Translations under genes and position numbers: made by a program | Origin: Prinsepia uniflora | Lineage: Eukaryota; Streptophyta; Magnoliopsida; Rosales; Rosaceae | NCBI GenBank assembly: GCA_032719365.1 | Contig: CM064872.1 | Span: 70,930,752 to 70,994,751, forward strand | Length of the DNA: 64,000 nt | Direction of reading: 5' to 3' | The notes under the pieces: generated by a model | Seen by the model: the letters and a program-made list of their open reading frames with translations, nothing else | Database searches by the model: none | What the model was told of the DNA's origin: nothing | Shown: positions 1 through 12,645 of the stretch, piece by piece | Layout: every line of letters starts with the position of its first letter | Numbering within the stretch: position 1 is the stretch's first letter

Positions 1-2146
1 CCATTTCCATATCCAAATCCAAAACTCATATCCATTTCCTTTCCAGATCCGAGTCCGCAACCATCATTCCGTAAGCTGGCATCCGGAATAATCATTCTGA
101 ACCCAAACCTGAAATCCACTTCAAGTCCCGAATCGAATCCCGAATCGTCACCCGGAATTCCGATTCCGAAACCCGAAATCTCATTTCCGAAAACTACTTT
201 GAACTGGGCCCTAAGCCCGAAAATACTTTCCAAAATCCTTTTACTTTCGTTGAAATCCAACCGTATGTCAAATCCTGAAATCAACCGTTAAAACCAGGTT
301 CAAATCACGATATTAATCAAAACCTCAAAAAACGTGCAAAAACCATAAACCATCACAATCAAAATTCAAATCATAGAATCAAGTATAGAAAACATATAAA
401 AACATATATGCATGCATCAAGAGTTAGAAAGTAAAGTCCACTCACAGACCATTTCAGCGTCGCCTCGATACGCACGCACTTACGCCGTCCCCGGCCCTTC
501 GCTATCCTCGGCTTTCCCGAACCTGTTCAAATCCCAATATAAGGTCATTAACTACTTCAGGATACTCATACTCAAGCCCCATAATTTTTCCGTATTTTTA
601 ACTATTTTTAACCGAGGCCTAACACCTTCGGACAGTCCGAAACATATCGAGCCGATATCCGATTGACTCGAAACCAACGCTAAAATGTTCGTTACATCGT
701 ATACTTTAAAAATCATGTTGGACACTTCCCCACACTACCCTTCACGCGCCCCCACGCGCGTCCAGAAGCTCCTGCGCGTGAAACTCACACGCATGAACAG
801 TGTCACCAGCAACCTCTAGTCGACCCGGTTTAGACCGGTCCCTGCAACTCGAACCGGCGTGGCCGGTTCTCCTCCATCCCGCCACCAATTCTGCTCCTTT
901 CTCCACCATCCACTTCGTCCAGTCCTCCACAATCCATTCCCCTTACTCAGACACCTCAACACAACCCCTATATCATCGTCCCTAACTCGAAGGAAAACCC
1001 GATCAATCCCCTGTTCTTCATCCCGGCCAACCAGCCATTCCCCCGTCACGGCAACCACCGTAGATGGTTCCTAGGACCTCACTGAGTCTCACCCAACTGC
1101 CCAAAACTCTCGACTCGTCCTCTAAATCCACGACTCACGGTTTGAACTTAACGGAAAAACAGAGTACTGAACGGGGGTGAGGGATTACCTGCTGTCGATC
1201 GCCACCGTGCACACCGTCGCACTCCCGGGAGTCCACATAGCCATTCTAGTCTTCTCTCGAGCCCAATTGGTTCAATACACGGCCACACCACCGCCAACTC
1301 CCTCGGTTCTCCCTGTTTTTCTGGTTTTCCCCGTGAACTCACCCTGCACATCACCGATTTCCTCACACCAAATTACTCTCAATTCACTCATCAATCCTCA
1401 CCGAATCTCTACTCTCACTTCTTCACTCACCAGCACACACACACTTCCCTCACCGAATCAATTTTCCCTCTCAGCCACATCCTCTGTTTCTCTCTTCTTC
1501 GAACACACACACGACCACACGGCCAAAATAGTTGGAGCCGCGCACACTAGAACCCACTAGACCCTTAGCACGTGTCACCATCCCAAAGCCCCTCTCACAA
1601 CTGTCCCAATCTCAGCTGTACACCTGCCCCTGTCCTGTTGTACAAATCCCCAAACGGCCAAAAGACCAAAATACCCCTCTTTGAACCCAAAATTACAATT
1701 TTGCCCTTACCGTTTTAGACCCGTACCTTACTCATCCTAGGTCCGATGGCCACGTGCCGCCTGTCGTTGAATTCAGGACGACGAGATCTACCTAACGGTC
1801 CTAGGTCAACGTATCAAAACCTGATCGTACGAAAAGTCAACTTTTCCCCCTAGTTTAGCCAAATTACGATTATGCCCTCAACCTTCCGAACATCATAACT
1901 TCCTCCTCGAATGTCGGAATCGGGCGTGCCACCTGTCTACGGATTCGTGACGTCCTAAACTACGTCACAGTCATCGGTCAAAGGCCATTTGACAGCCCAA
2001 ACTAAAAGTCAACTATTTGCCCGAACTAGTGGCAAAATCGTCATTCTACCTTAACGACTCTAGCGTCACCCGCTAACCACCGTTTAAGCTCACTAATCCT
2101 TCATTAATTACCGTCTTAACTCAAATTTCTGGGACGGGTTGTTACA
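1..2146 (-). mobile_element. Partial gypsy LTR cut by window edge
   Basis: The right edge has the same terminus as the other LTRs here when read on the minus strand: GGGACGGGTTGTTACA ends at 2146, so the minus-strand LTR begins TGTAACAACCCG. The body parallels the solo LTR at 2214-5294: a run of 'ccaaatccgaaa'-like short repeats, then a 'tccactcacag' segment, a GC-rich CACGCGC cluster at about 741-780, and a stretch resembling 'gtcggaatcgggcgtgcc'. The left end lies outside the window, so solo LTR and part of a full element cannot be told apart. The following bases TGGGA (2147-2151) would be its target duplication. No coding region is convincing; the frames at 412-1560 are chance frames. Confidence 0.8.
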
Positions 2147-2213
2147 TGGGAACACCCCAAGCCTCGGCTATCTGGGAATATATCTCACCCCGAGTACCAG
2201 CCGTCTGGGAACA
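2147..2213 (-). mobile_element. Left visible piece of split LTR (continues at 5295)
   Basis: This 67-bp piece carries units like 'ctgggaacaccccgag..cggcygt' that continue directly in the sequence starting at 5295 once the intervening solo LTR and one GAACA copy are removed. It is therefore part of the same LTR as 5295-7553. It is bounded on the left by the terminus of the LTR at 1-2146. Confidence 0.8.
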
Positions 2214-5200
2214 TGTCAGGACCCACCCCGGTTTCACCCCGAAACCCGAGGTAAATCCTGCTCCCGTCTGACACCCCGACGCAACACCCAAGTACAACTC
2301 ACTCAAATCCAGTCAGACGCAGGAGTAATTAAACAAAATATCCCAAAGTTATCGTTTACAGGGCCTAGTACAAAATACAAAAAAAAAAAAAAAAACCCGA
2401 TAAAGTACCCGCACACGGAAACCTTTAATCTAAGCTGGGATCCCTCACGTCGCTTCTATGCCTCGGACACCGCCTCGACGTCAAGACCCCGCACTAGCTC
2501 CACAACCTGGAGGGCAATTTAAAACAGAAGATGTGAGTGGACCAACAGTACAAGAGTTCAAAACCATTTTACACGAAAATCGAGTTTAACCCTCCGTTTT
2601 GAAAACCACATGCATAACCAATATTTATGAACACAGTTATAAATCAATTCACCATAAACCGCATCATAAGAAACAGAAACACTATAAAACAGTTAGAAAA
2701 ACCACAGCATGTGAATCATAAAACCATATCAGAAATCATAACATCATCAGTTTCCCAATCAAACCTTCTGGACCTATCCGAGTCTTTAAACTCCCGAGTC
2801 TTTAAACTCAATCCAGGCCTTAATCATATCTGAGTCTTTAAACTCAAGGCCTATGGGGGAAAATCAATATATCCGAGTCTTTAAACTCCCGAGTCTTTAA
2901 ACTCAATCCGGGTCTTTAAACCCAATCCGGCTGGTCCCCCGTCACATATATCCGGGTCTTTAAACCCAATATCCAGATCCAGCAAATCCAATCCCAAAAC
3001 CATTTGAAAACCTTTTCCAAATCCACATCCAAACCTGAATCCGAAATCACTGGTCCGATGCCCTTCCGGCATCCAGAACCGTCATTCCGAACCCAAATCC
3101 GGAATCCACCTCTCGACTTAGAACCAACCCTTTTTTCCGAAATCCGTTTCTAAAACCGAAAACCTTTAATATCGAAATCATGTTCCAAAATCCCTTAAAA
3201 TCATTGAAATCATTTATCTTTCCAAAACCATAGCATCATAATCAGAATCAAGCCTTTCTCGTAAAACGTGCTGAAACCATCTTTTCTCGAAAAACATGCA
3301 ACAGTGTAAAACCAACAAAACATATTCAATAAACATAGAATCATAATCAAAACCACAAAACAATTATAGAAAACAGTTATGCATGCTCGAGTTTAGAGAA
3401 AAGGGTCCACTCACAGTACTGAGCCCTACTCGCGTTCCGAACGTCCAGCCCGTTCCTCGGCTTCCTCGGGAAATCCCGATCCTGTCAATCATCGTCAAAA
3501 TACGTCACTAATACGTCTACAAACATTCACCTAAATTCCCTCAAAAAAAATCTCCGAATCGAAAACCGAAAACCCGGGACCCTAAACATTCACCCTCGCG
3601 GAACCAAACTCATACGACTTCCGATGACCCGAAACCAACTCCATTGCACTCACCATAACTTCTAGACCAAAATCCAAGTTGACCACTTTCCCATCCGCCG
3701 CCGCACGCGCCCCCACGCGCCGCCCAAAGTGGTTGCGCGTGGCCCTCACGCGCCAGCTACAGTGTCACCCCCAACCTCGAGTGCACTGTGCTGAACCGGC
3801 CGCTGCAACTGGACCGGCGAGAACCGTTCTCCGCCGTCCGGTCACCATCTCACCTCCTTCCTTTACCATTTTCTTCGTCCAAACCTGCCCTAATCAGTCC
3901 CCAACTCCATTCACCTCGATTCATCTCCTACATCGTCGACTCAAGCTCGAACCAGACGGCCCCAAACTCCTCTGCTTCACGATCCAGCCACCCAGCTCAC
4001 CTCCATTCACGGTGGCTTCACCAAACTATTCCCTGAACCTCACTGGACCTAAACCAACCTTCCTAGACCTTCGACTCAGCCCCTACCTTCACGACTCGCC
4101 GTTTGAACCCACGGCCAAAACAGAGTACTGAAGGTCCCTCCGTCGTGCTCTCCACCACCGTGCACCACCCATCACGGCAGCACACTCAAACGATTCCTAG
4201 GACTCTCAGGAGTCTCACCCTAACCTCCAGATCCCTCGACTCTAACCCTAGGTCCACGACTTTCCAAATGAAATCCACGGGAAAAACAGAGCAAAGATCT
4301 CACCTGTCGATTGCAACTCCGACGTGCACACCGCCGCGTACTACGGTGTTTGTTGGCCTCCCTGCAGTCTCCTCAGCCTCCCCTTGCCTTGGTTGGAGCC
4401 ACTCCACGGCGTAGCCACCACCTCGAACTCACGGTCTCCCTGTTTCCCCAAAACCTTTGCCGCACCACCGCCGTGCCGCCGTGCACGATTGCACCACCAA
4501 AACACGACCAGCAGCTTCCTCTTACCTCCCTGTTCCTCTCTCTCTCTCACCAGGACTCGTCAATTACCACGATCAATCCTCACCTTCTCCTCACAAGCTC
4601 TCTCTGTTTCTCTGTGTTTCGAAGAACACACTACACGGGTAAGCACGAGTGCACCCCAAATAATTGGGCTGTAACACACAGGATTCTCCCAGAATCCTCT
4701 AGCCCCTTGCCACATGTCACCCATCCTCTTTACTCTCTCCCCACTCTCACCAAATGGCTCCATCCCAGCCGTCCATTTCCTTCTTTCTGCACAAATCCCA
4801 ATGTGCAGAAAGACCAAAATACCCTCCAGTTTTACTCATTTTACGGTTTTACCAAAACTTCCTAGACCCGTAACTCTCGCCTCGTAAGTCCGATGAATAC
4901 GTGCCGCCTGTCATCGAACTCAGGACGTCGAAAGCTACCTAACCATCCTAGGTCAACCTACCAAAACTCGATTATTCAAAAAGTCAACTATTCCCCCTAA
5001 TTTACCCAAATTACGGTTATGCCCTCGACCTTCCGAACATCACAATTTCCTCCTCGGATGTCGGAATCAGGCGTGCCACCTGCCTATGGATTCGTGACAT
5101 CCTAAACTACGTCCTGGTCACTGGTCAACCCTCATTTGACCACCCGAACTAAAAGTCAACTATTTTGCCCAAACTAGGGGCAAAATCGTCATTCTACGCC

Positions 5201-5294
5201 AACGACCTTATCGGGACCTACGAACCACGGATTAACCTTGCTAATCACACCTTAATTAGTCTACTAATCCCGGCTCTCGGGACGGGTTGTTACA
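2214..5294 (-). mobile_element. Solo gypsy LTR with GAACA target duplication
   Basis: It begins TGTCAGGACCC and ends GACGGGTTGTTACA on the plus strand, the minus-strand form of TGTAACAACC...GGTCCTGACA seen in the intact element at 43126. The direct repeat GAACA lies immediately outside both ends (2209-2213 and 5295-5299), and no internal domain is present. The 3081-bp unit is therefore a solo LTR, normally left by recombination between the two LTRs of an element. It holds a GAGTCTTTAAACTC tandem array, an A-run near 2380 and a CACGCGC cluster near 3705-3762. The frames inside (for example 3679-4131, 4311-4865) show no known domain and are treated as chance. Confidence 0.9.
2776..2970. repeat. 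Tandem GAGTCTTTAAACTC array in solo LTR
   Basis: About eight units of CCGAGTCTTTAAACTC or the variant CCGGGTCTTTAAACCC occur in pairs and singles. The same array appears in opposite orientation in both LTRs of the intact element (near 45316-45493 and 52812-52990), which ties this solo LTR to that family. Confidence 0.85.
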
Positions 5295-7553
5295 GAACAC
5301 CCCGAGCTCCGGCTGCTTGGGAACAATCACAATCATATCCCCGAGCTTCGGTCGTCTGGGACCACCCCTAGCTTCGACCGTCTGGGTATCCATAATCACA
5401 ATGAAAATCATCCCGGGATCATATCCCAAAACATCTCAATCAAATCCTTGACTTCAAACCAAGTCAAAATCGTTACCAATCGGGACTCAAGCCCAAATAG
5501 CATTTATACGTAAATCCGTAAATTCACATAGAAAACATTATAATAACCCAAAAATCATCCTTGACTCACCAATTAAGTCAAAATACTCTTTTGGAAACCT
5601 TTTTAACTCCGGGCCTAGCCCAAAATACCATTTACACATTTCCTCGAAAAACGTGTCCGAAAGACCGATTAAAATATTCATTAAATCACACATAATCATG
5701 TTACATCATCAGGACATCATTGCAAGTCAATTTATGCAATCAATCATGGAAAAACATTTAACTATGCATGCATCATGGTTTATAAAACAAACGTCCATTC
5801 ACACACCGTCCAAACCGCTCGCTTTCCGAGCTGCAAGCGTTTCCGTAATTTCCGACGCTTGCCAGGAATCCCGAATCCTGTCCAAAATCATTACTCAGGG
5901 TCACTAAGGACCTAATTATCATCATCATAATTTTCCGGGAATTTAATATTAATTTAATACGTAACTTAAACTTTCGGACCCTCGAAACATTATCGAGACG
6001 GCCTCCGATCGACTCGCAATCAAAACCAAAAATGTTCGTTACATTAAATAGGACAAGTTTCATGTTGTACACACCTCGAGATTCCCCCTCACGAGCCCCC
6101 ACGCGCCGTCGCAAGCGGCTGCGCGTGGGTGCCACGCGCCTGCTACAGTGCCGTGAACAGTTACTTCCTTCACCCGTTTACCTGGTAAACGGGTCCGGTT
6201 AGCCCGCGACGTGACCCGACTGGGATCCTGTCCATTTCCAGCTAATTTCTGTAATTGATTACTCTAATTGCATCATTATAGACCCAATTGAAGTTCTGTA
6301 ATTCGACTTACATCATTCATACCTCAATCCTGTCGACTTTGAGTTTGAACGATCAAAGAACTTGCCATCACTGTTCATCGTCGAATTGCATCAATTTCCA
6401 TAAAATTTGTGAAATTGATTCATTCAGAAGCATCGTGGGACACTGGGAAACATGCTTGCAATATCAATTTCATCGTTCTATGCCTCCAATCCATTCGACT
6501 CAAGCTCGAATTTCCCGAAACCTCATCCTCTCTGTTCTACGGCCAATTGACCCCAATTTCCTTTGTTCTTCATCTGGTTCGACTCGTAGCAATCCCAGAA
6601 GGCTAAATGTAAGGGCAATTTCACTGAGAAACATCTACAAATTCGAAATCGATTTTGAAGCCCTTTAATGGCTTTTCGGGTTTTCTGTGCTTTCCATTGG
6701 GTTCAACTGGGGTCATCACTCCTTTCATTCTTCTTTCTAATTCTGCACGAATTCAATCTCAGTGACAGCCAATTCTCCCGTTTTGGTGTTGGGAAGAATT
6801 GATCAAATACCCAGCCATTATGTTTGTGCAGAGAACAAAAATGTTAAATGGATTAATTCTCATTCAAACATAGAAATCACTACTTGCCACTAATCCCCTT
6901 CAACAAGCGACACATGTCACTCAGCAGCAAATCTTTATCTAAGGTAGCTGACTTAACTAGTTCAACCGTCCTATATACCCTGCTGTGGCAAATTACGATA
7001 TTACCCTTATTAGAACAATTACCAAAATGCCCTTCATAAGTCTAGACCCGTAACTTTTTAATTCGGCCTCCGATTGACGCATGCCGCCTGTCTACGGATT
7101 CAGCGTCCCGATACCTACCCAACGGTACTTACGGAAAGTCCAAACATGGTCCCGATCGAAAAGTCAACAAATGGCCCATTTTGGCTAATTTACCAAATTA
7201 CCCTCAAACTTCCGCACGTCATAACTTTTTCCTAGAATGTCGGAATTGGGCGTGCCACCTGCCTATGAACTCGTGACGTCCCGAATTACGTCACAGTCAT
7301 TGGTCAAAGTTCGTTTGACCGCTCGAATAAAAAGTCAACCGTTCGCCCAATTCCAGGGGCAAAATCGTCATTTTCCTCAAATTTCTGAATTTTCCCTTTT
7401 TGAATGTCCGGGTCGTTACATCTCGGGTCAAAAGTCAACTTTTAATCCCTGTCTAGGGGTAAAATTGCAATTTCTCCTTGAACGTCCGACAATCCTCTAC
7501 TAATGCACAATTAAATCTTAATTAATCCCAAAATTTTGGGACGGGTCGTTACA
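5295..7553 (-). mobile_element. Right piece of split gypsy LTR
   Basis: It ends GGGACGGGTCGTTACA at 7553, the same LTR terminus as its neighbours. It starts with tandem units of the type CCCCGAGCTTCGGTCGTCTGGGA that continue from 2147-2213. Removing the solo LTR between them gives about 2.3 kb of one LTR whose other end lies outside the window. A CACGCGC cluster sits near 6090-6150. The 126-residue frame at 6288-6668 shows no recognisable domain and is not called. The LTR interrupts gag-like sequence that resumes at 7554. Confidence 0.75.
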
Positions 7554-8622
7554 CTGGTGATATTCTCAAGACTTCCATCACGATGAGTGTCCATGTTGGC
7601 TTCTATTGGTGGTGGCCCAAGAATTTCTTGTTGTGGCATAGACATCACAAATATCACTTTAATATCACGCCTTCGTTATGTATATCGAAATTTGAACATA
7701 TTTTATATAAGAGTCTCATTGGGCGTGCCAGATTATGTTAATGCCCAAAATGTCGTGCTAGCGGAATTCGAGGTTGTCGTTGGTGGCTCGATTTCGAAAG
7801 AGCGGATACGAAAGTGTTTGGGTAAGTGATATCTCTTTGTTATAGCTTGATGCATGGGGAAAAATGTATAAGTAACTAAGGTGAAGGTTGAAAGCCTTGG
7901 GCCATGGCACTGTGGTCTTACCCTAGGTGAACTGGTCCAGCTAACTTGGTCTTCTAACTCCCTTCAAGTTTAGGCATGCTAGCAGTAGAAGCTGCTACTA
8001 GACAAGATTAGAAGTTGGTTCTGAATTGCGGCCCATGAACCATCGTTCGAATCAAGTGAAAGTGTAGCAAGCGGGCATCTTACTTGCACTGTTAATTTCT
8101 ATGCATTTTTCGAGGACTTTAAATATTTTTTTGCGCCTAGTCTAAATTCAGTGTCGGTGTGTTCATGTTACCGACATGAAATTTAGAATTAGAAGGGGGT
8201 GTTAGACAAAATCAATCTCTTCAAGTTAGACTGATTGAATACTAAACCATAACACAGAGATGGTTTTATGACTTATGTAGCCATAAAACTCATTGCTTGG
8301 TATATTCTAGTTATCAAAGTTAGACTTGAAGAAACTGATTGTAGAGAGGGAGATGCGAGAGGCAAAATACTTAGAACATAAATTAAGTATTAACGTTGTG
8401 AATTGAATTACAAGTGCGTGAAGTAAACTATCTTTAGACTAAGTCATGAGTTGGCGTTCGTGGTCGAGAGACTAGCAACTGGATGAGCATCTATTGAAAA
8501 TCATACCAAAGATGTTAGCAGTGTAGTAAAAAGACATGATGATATCAGGGAATGAGGTTGTGAGGGTCTAAAAGATTGGTTGAATGTAGTTGAAATGAGG
8601 AAAATGACCTTCAAAACAAGAA
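7554..8622 (-). mobile_element. Old gypsy fragment: gag start plus leader (copy 1)
   Basis: Minus-strand reading at about 7640-7580 gives a gag-like start (residues QQEILGPPPIEANMD) matching the start at 17104 (QQEIPRPPPMEANMD). The similarity continues through the shared segment 'gggcgtgccagattatgtt', 'gaggactttaaatatttttttgcgcc' and 'aagtattaacgttgtgaattgaatta'. It stops at about 8622 (versus about 42760). This copy lacks the Cassandra LTR and the nested stack present in the second copy, so it preserves both empty sites. It is truncated on the left by the LTR ending at 7553. Confidence 0.75.
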
Positions 8623-9987
8623 CGTGCATGCACACTTAAAAAAGGTTAAAAACAAGCTAAACACTGTCGCGTTTAAAAAACAATCGCTAAAAAAAAAAAA
8701 AGAACTATCTGTAGATCTCTTTACCATTAAACACAGTCGGCCTCTACCTTGCGATCCTTCCCTGCCTTCCTCCCTTCCTGTCTTACATCCTTCCTTCTAT
8801 GTTTTCTCTATTTCGGACATCATCTTTGTGGAGCTCTTCCCTCATTCGTATATGAGTGGTGACGATTTGCTGTCATGACGGTCACTCTGTTCGGTGGACT
8901 TGACATGGTCGTCATCGTGAGGATCCGTTGAGGTGCAATCTTGGTGGCTGGGTTCTAGATCTTAACCTCGGTTCTAGCCCTATTTGAGGTCCACTGTTAG
9001 TGTTGCTTTGGAAGTTGTCCAAAAGCGAACGTGAAGATGACAAAACCAAGCAAACGCGAACCTCACCCTTTTGAAAGCCAACCATGACTTTGAGCTCTGA
9101 GCCTTCCATCGCTCCTCTTGAGTGGAAATTCTCTCCGGTTTTTGGCGGACGAGCTCCCAGAGATGACCTTCAGGATGGTTAGAATCTCTATCTTCCTACC
9201 TCTTTATGTCTGCGCTCGTGTATCTATGGTGTGGTATTCTTGAATTGGTTGAAATGCTTAATTGGGTTTTGTTGGCTTACGCTTTGTTTGGTTAATGTGA
9301 AAGCTCAGGAAAGAAATAGTGATTTGCTAAAGGTTTGACTATCTTCCCTAATCTAAGAGCTACTGGAACTCTGTTTTACTTCAGTATGTTGTGAGAGAAT
9401 GCATAAATTCTTGAAAAATATGATCTGTTAAGTTATATGATGGTTTTGTTATTTAAAATGGGAATGTAAAGCTTTCTTTTGATTTCTGAAAAATTTGTGA
9501 TTTTTTATTATCATTCATTAGAAGGGAGAACTCTGATTTTATTTTGTTTTGTGTATATTTGAGTGTTGAAGTAAAGAAATAAAATCAAATGTTGACTCTG
9601 TATGTGATGCTCTTTCTTTTAGCTGATACGATATCCTCAATTGAATTCGACAAGAATAGTGATTTCTATTTCTTAATTTCTGTCTTCCCACTTGTATCAG
9701 TTTTGAGCTGTTTCTATTTTTTAATTTTTTTCTTCCCACTTGTATTTACCCCTATCTTATCTTATATCATTTTGTCCGTCTTTATGTTTTACTTTGTATG
9801 AGAATTACTACAAAACTTAGTAATATTAATTATGAAATTATTGAGAATTAATAGTATCTTCATTAGCTCATTACTAATGAGCATAATGACTACATAGCAT
9901 ATTGAATATATAGTGTATATTTGTATAAAGTACACTGATGCTAAAGTATGTTGAAGCATAATGGGTAGTCAGAGGCTTGGGTTTGGG

Positions 9988-10021
<34 letters not shown>

Positions 10022-10622
10022 ATGTTCCCTGTGATCGGTTTTTCATTTCTTTCAGGAGAGTTTTTCTCAAATATACTGGGATAAAAATGGGTTATAGAGT
10101 ACAACTTTTCTGTTGCCTCTTGTCACACTAGTTTGATTAGATCATAGTTTTAAAGTTTGATACATCTGTTTCATCTATTACATTTCAGATGACTATCATA
10201 GTTTTAAAGGTTGATGCTTCTGTTTCATCTATTACATTTCAGATGAATATATAGTGACAAAATAAATTACTAATAATACTTGTCGTATTGGATATATATG
10301 AAATTTGCATGCTGTTAAGAAATAGGAAAACTTCATACAATGTCATTTAATGGTTAAAATTCGGTTTAGTAGGCTTTCTTTTAGGTGTATCCCTAGTGAG
10401 GTAGTTTGGTATCTAATTCATAATAACCTAATAAAGCTCACATCAGTGAGAAAAATTTAGAAGTTAGAAATGTATTGATTTAATTGGTTACTACCTATGA
10501 CTGCCTTGAACTTAAAGATTTTGGCTTTATGTTTTGCTTTAGTTTGTAATCAGATTATGATGCTGTTTTGTGGGATGGAGTTTGCCTTGAGGCTAAATAT
10601 TTATACTTTTCATTGCACGTTA
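8623..10622. other. No gene recognised; AT-rich with microsatellite
   Basis: I find no coding sequence with a recognisable domain. A perfect TA dinucleotide run lies at 9991-10019. A 30-bp segment containing 'catagttttaaagtttgat...catctattacatttcagatga' is repeated near 10143-10190 and 10197-10245. Some of this may be intron or upstream sequence of the polymerase fragment that follows. Confidence 0.5.
9991..10019. repeat. (TA)n microsatellite
   Basis: This is an uninterrupted TA repeat of about 14 units. Confidence 0.95.
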
Positions 10623-12432
10623 TTGAACGTAAGGGCCTTGATATAGTTCTTCGAGACTGGAGCTAACTTTCAAAGGAACTGGGAGATTTCTGCTTAAGTC
10701 ATATTTTGTCAGGCGGGTATGCTGATTGTTAGCTCTCTTTTTTCTCCTTGATATTTTCAGTCTATTTTTGTGCAAAGGTTACTGATCTACCACATTTTGT
10801 ATAGTCACAGGTCATGTGAGGATGTTGTTGAATCAATTCATAACTCTCTGATGAAGGTGAAGTAATGGTTCTTTTCATATTTTTGTTGTTCTTTTCATAT
10901 TTTTGTTGTTCTTTTCTACAATTTAGGGACCAAATGGTTCTTTTTATTATTATTTTCAGAAATTTGACCTCAAGTAAGAGTAGGTGGTTAGAAGGTGGGA
11001 ATGGTGTTAAGTAATTTAAAAGCAAGAGATAAGATGGGGATTTTGCCTTTTCTTTCCTTTTTATGAAATTTTGTAGAAACTGAAGTTATTTGTTTATGTT
11101 TGCTATGCTGAACTCATTGTTTGTTTCCCTCTGAGAAAGTAGCCATTTTAAACTCATAGGGTTTTTGTCCTTGTAAATTCATTTTTCATTATGTGGTTGT
11201 ATAACCACGTGGATTGAATTGAGTTACTTATTCATGAGTTACGAATCATGATGTTGAAAGATGTAAAATTAGTGTGCATATTGAGCAGGTACAAAAGGAC
11301 ATGAGAAGTGGACTAGTCGCAAGATGAATTAAAACGTGAAAATGGGAAATGGATGATTGACATTGATTATTACTTGTCCCAACAGGTTCTTTCTCTAATT
11401 TATTTGCTCTAATCCTAATTTTCATGAACTATGATCATTTGTGTGGTACATGTTGTTTGTGCAGATTCATCCTGTGGTATCACGTCTTTGTGCTTCAATT
11501 CAAAGTACCAGTCTTGAACGCTTAGCTAATTGTTTAGGGCTTGACACTTCTGAGGTAAGATCATCACTCTCGTTATCTTTGAAAAGGATTGTCTAGGGCT
11601 TCGCATTCTAATGTATTTTTGAAATTGGAATTTTAGTTCAAAGTTAAGTCAAATGAAGCTGTCAAAGATGATCCTTCCATCTTGTCTCTTACCATTGACG
11701 ATGAAGAGAGGTAACACATGATTGTGCAATTATTGTCACAAATACCCTCAATATCTACACTACTACCATTGCGTTATTGACTGTTATTGTGTCCTATATA
11801 TTCATTTTAGGATTAACAGTTAGTTGACGATTACAATTATTTTCAATACAGTTACAAAATATGCATCGTATTAGGACCATTCTTTTGAAATTCCTATTTT
11901 CCTTAAATAATTTGAGTACTGTTTCCCAAGTCTTCCATCATATTTCCAGTACTGATTCCTAAACTAAATTCCTTCCAAATTAGAACGAAATTGATGAAAC
12001 CTCTAAGATAACAAATGCATGATCTGATGATTAGAGGTATTGAGGTTGTGAGCCTTTTGTCTTGGCATGTCCAAGCTGCTCTGGTACTTTTAAATGTCCA
12101 ACTATCTTAAATTTCATTTCTAAGTCAAATACTGGAAAACAAATAGAGCCACAAGCTGAGGAATCTACCAATGATTTTTGGCATAAATTGCGCTGTCTGA
12201 AATGCCCAGGAGAAGGCGATGTGAGCAAACTCTCTCCTGGAATGATAGCCAACCAGGTATAGTCTAACTCCTGCTAATCTTAGACGTCTAGTCTCTGATA
12301 AAATGCTTCTTAGTTTCAATACGAGATTTTCTTTGAGCAATCAGCTGAGCATACATACCTAGAATCCTGGATACTTATTTATTTTTCAGGTGAAAAGGCA
12401 AGCAGATGTTTCATATCTTATTAATTATGCAG
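10623..12432 (+). pseudogene. POLA1: DNA polymerase alpha catalytic subunit, 3' gene fragment
   Basis: Exon-like blocks in the right order match the C-terminal third of plant DNA polymerase alpha, the replicative polymerase subunit that extends RNA primers. About 10631-10715 encodes ERKGLDIVLRDWS then a stop and LSKELGDFCL. 10811-10856 encodes SCEDVVESIHNSLMK. 11289-11385 encodes VQKDMRSGLVA, then jumps to DELKRENGKWMIDIDYYLSQQ. 11465-11554 encodes IHPVVSRLCASIQ..CLGLD. 11637-11710, 12037-12256 (zinc-binding cysteines CPSCSGTFKCP and LRCLKCPGEGD, then SPGMIANQ) and 12390-12407 (VKRQAD) follow. Most blocks keep AG/GT borders, so this is a genomic copy and not a retrocopy. Breaks: TAA in the first block, loss of an estimated 80 or more codons inside the third block, TGA at 12041-12043, and no final exons. 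The catalytic palm lies upstream of what is present. Identification is from recognised family sequence, not a search. Confidence 0.85.
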
Positions 12433-12645
12433 GTGTTTGTTGAAGAGTTCATGGAATTGGTTGAGTTGAATCCAATAAGAGATGTTTTAGTTGGGCTTCC
12501 AGAAATATATGGTCTACCAACCAAGCAAAGGAAGAGACTGACCATAGCTGTGGAGTTGGTTGTTGCTCTTGTTAGGCACATGCAATCTGCTCAGATAGAT
12601 GGATTGAGGAGCTCACTGCTACTTGAGGCATATGCATTGAATTAG
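12433..12645 (+). pseudogene. PDR/ABCG transporter fragment plus unidentified tail
   Basis: From 12433, after an AG acceptor-like site, the frame reads FVEEFMELVELNPIRDVLVG and LPTKQRKRLTIAVELV. This is the region holding the ABC signature in the first nucleotide-binding domain of pleiotropic-drug-resistance (ABCG) exporters, normally near the end of the helical subdomain. The family match stops at about 12573, before the Walker B segment. The last 24 codons (RHMQSAQIDGLRSSLLLEAY..) are not from the same gene and I do not recognise them. The frame ends at TAG 12643-12645. It is out of frame with the preceding polymerase exon if read through. It cannot encode a transporter; at most it is part of a chimeric transcript. 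Confidence 0.8.

Noticed and set aside
1177..1560. 127-codon plus-strand frame in the first LTR
   Set aside because: It is Ser/Thr/Pro-rich, has no domain and lies within an LTR whose relatives lack the frame.
4311..4865. 184-codon plus-strand frame inside the solo LTR
   Set aside because: It is Pro/Ser/Leu-rich with no domain, and related LTRs do not keep the frame.
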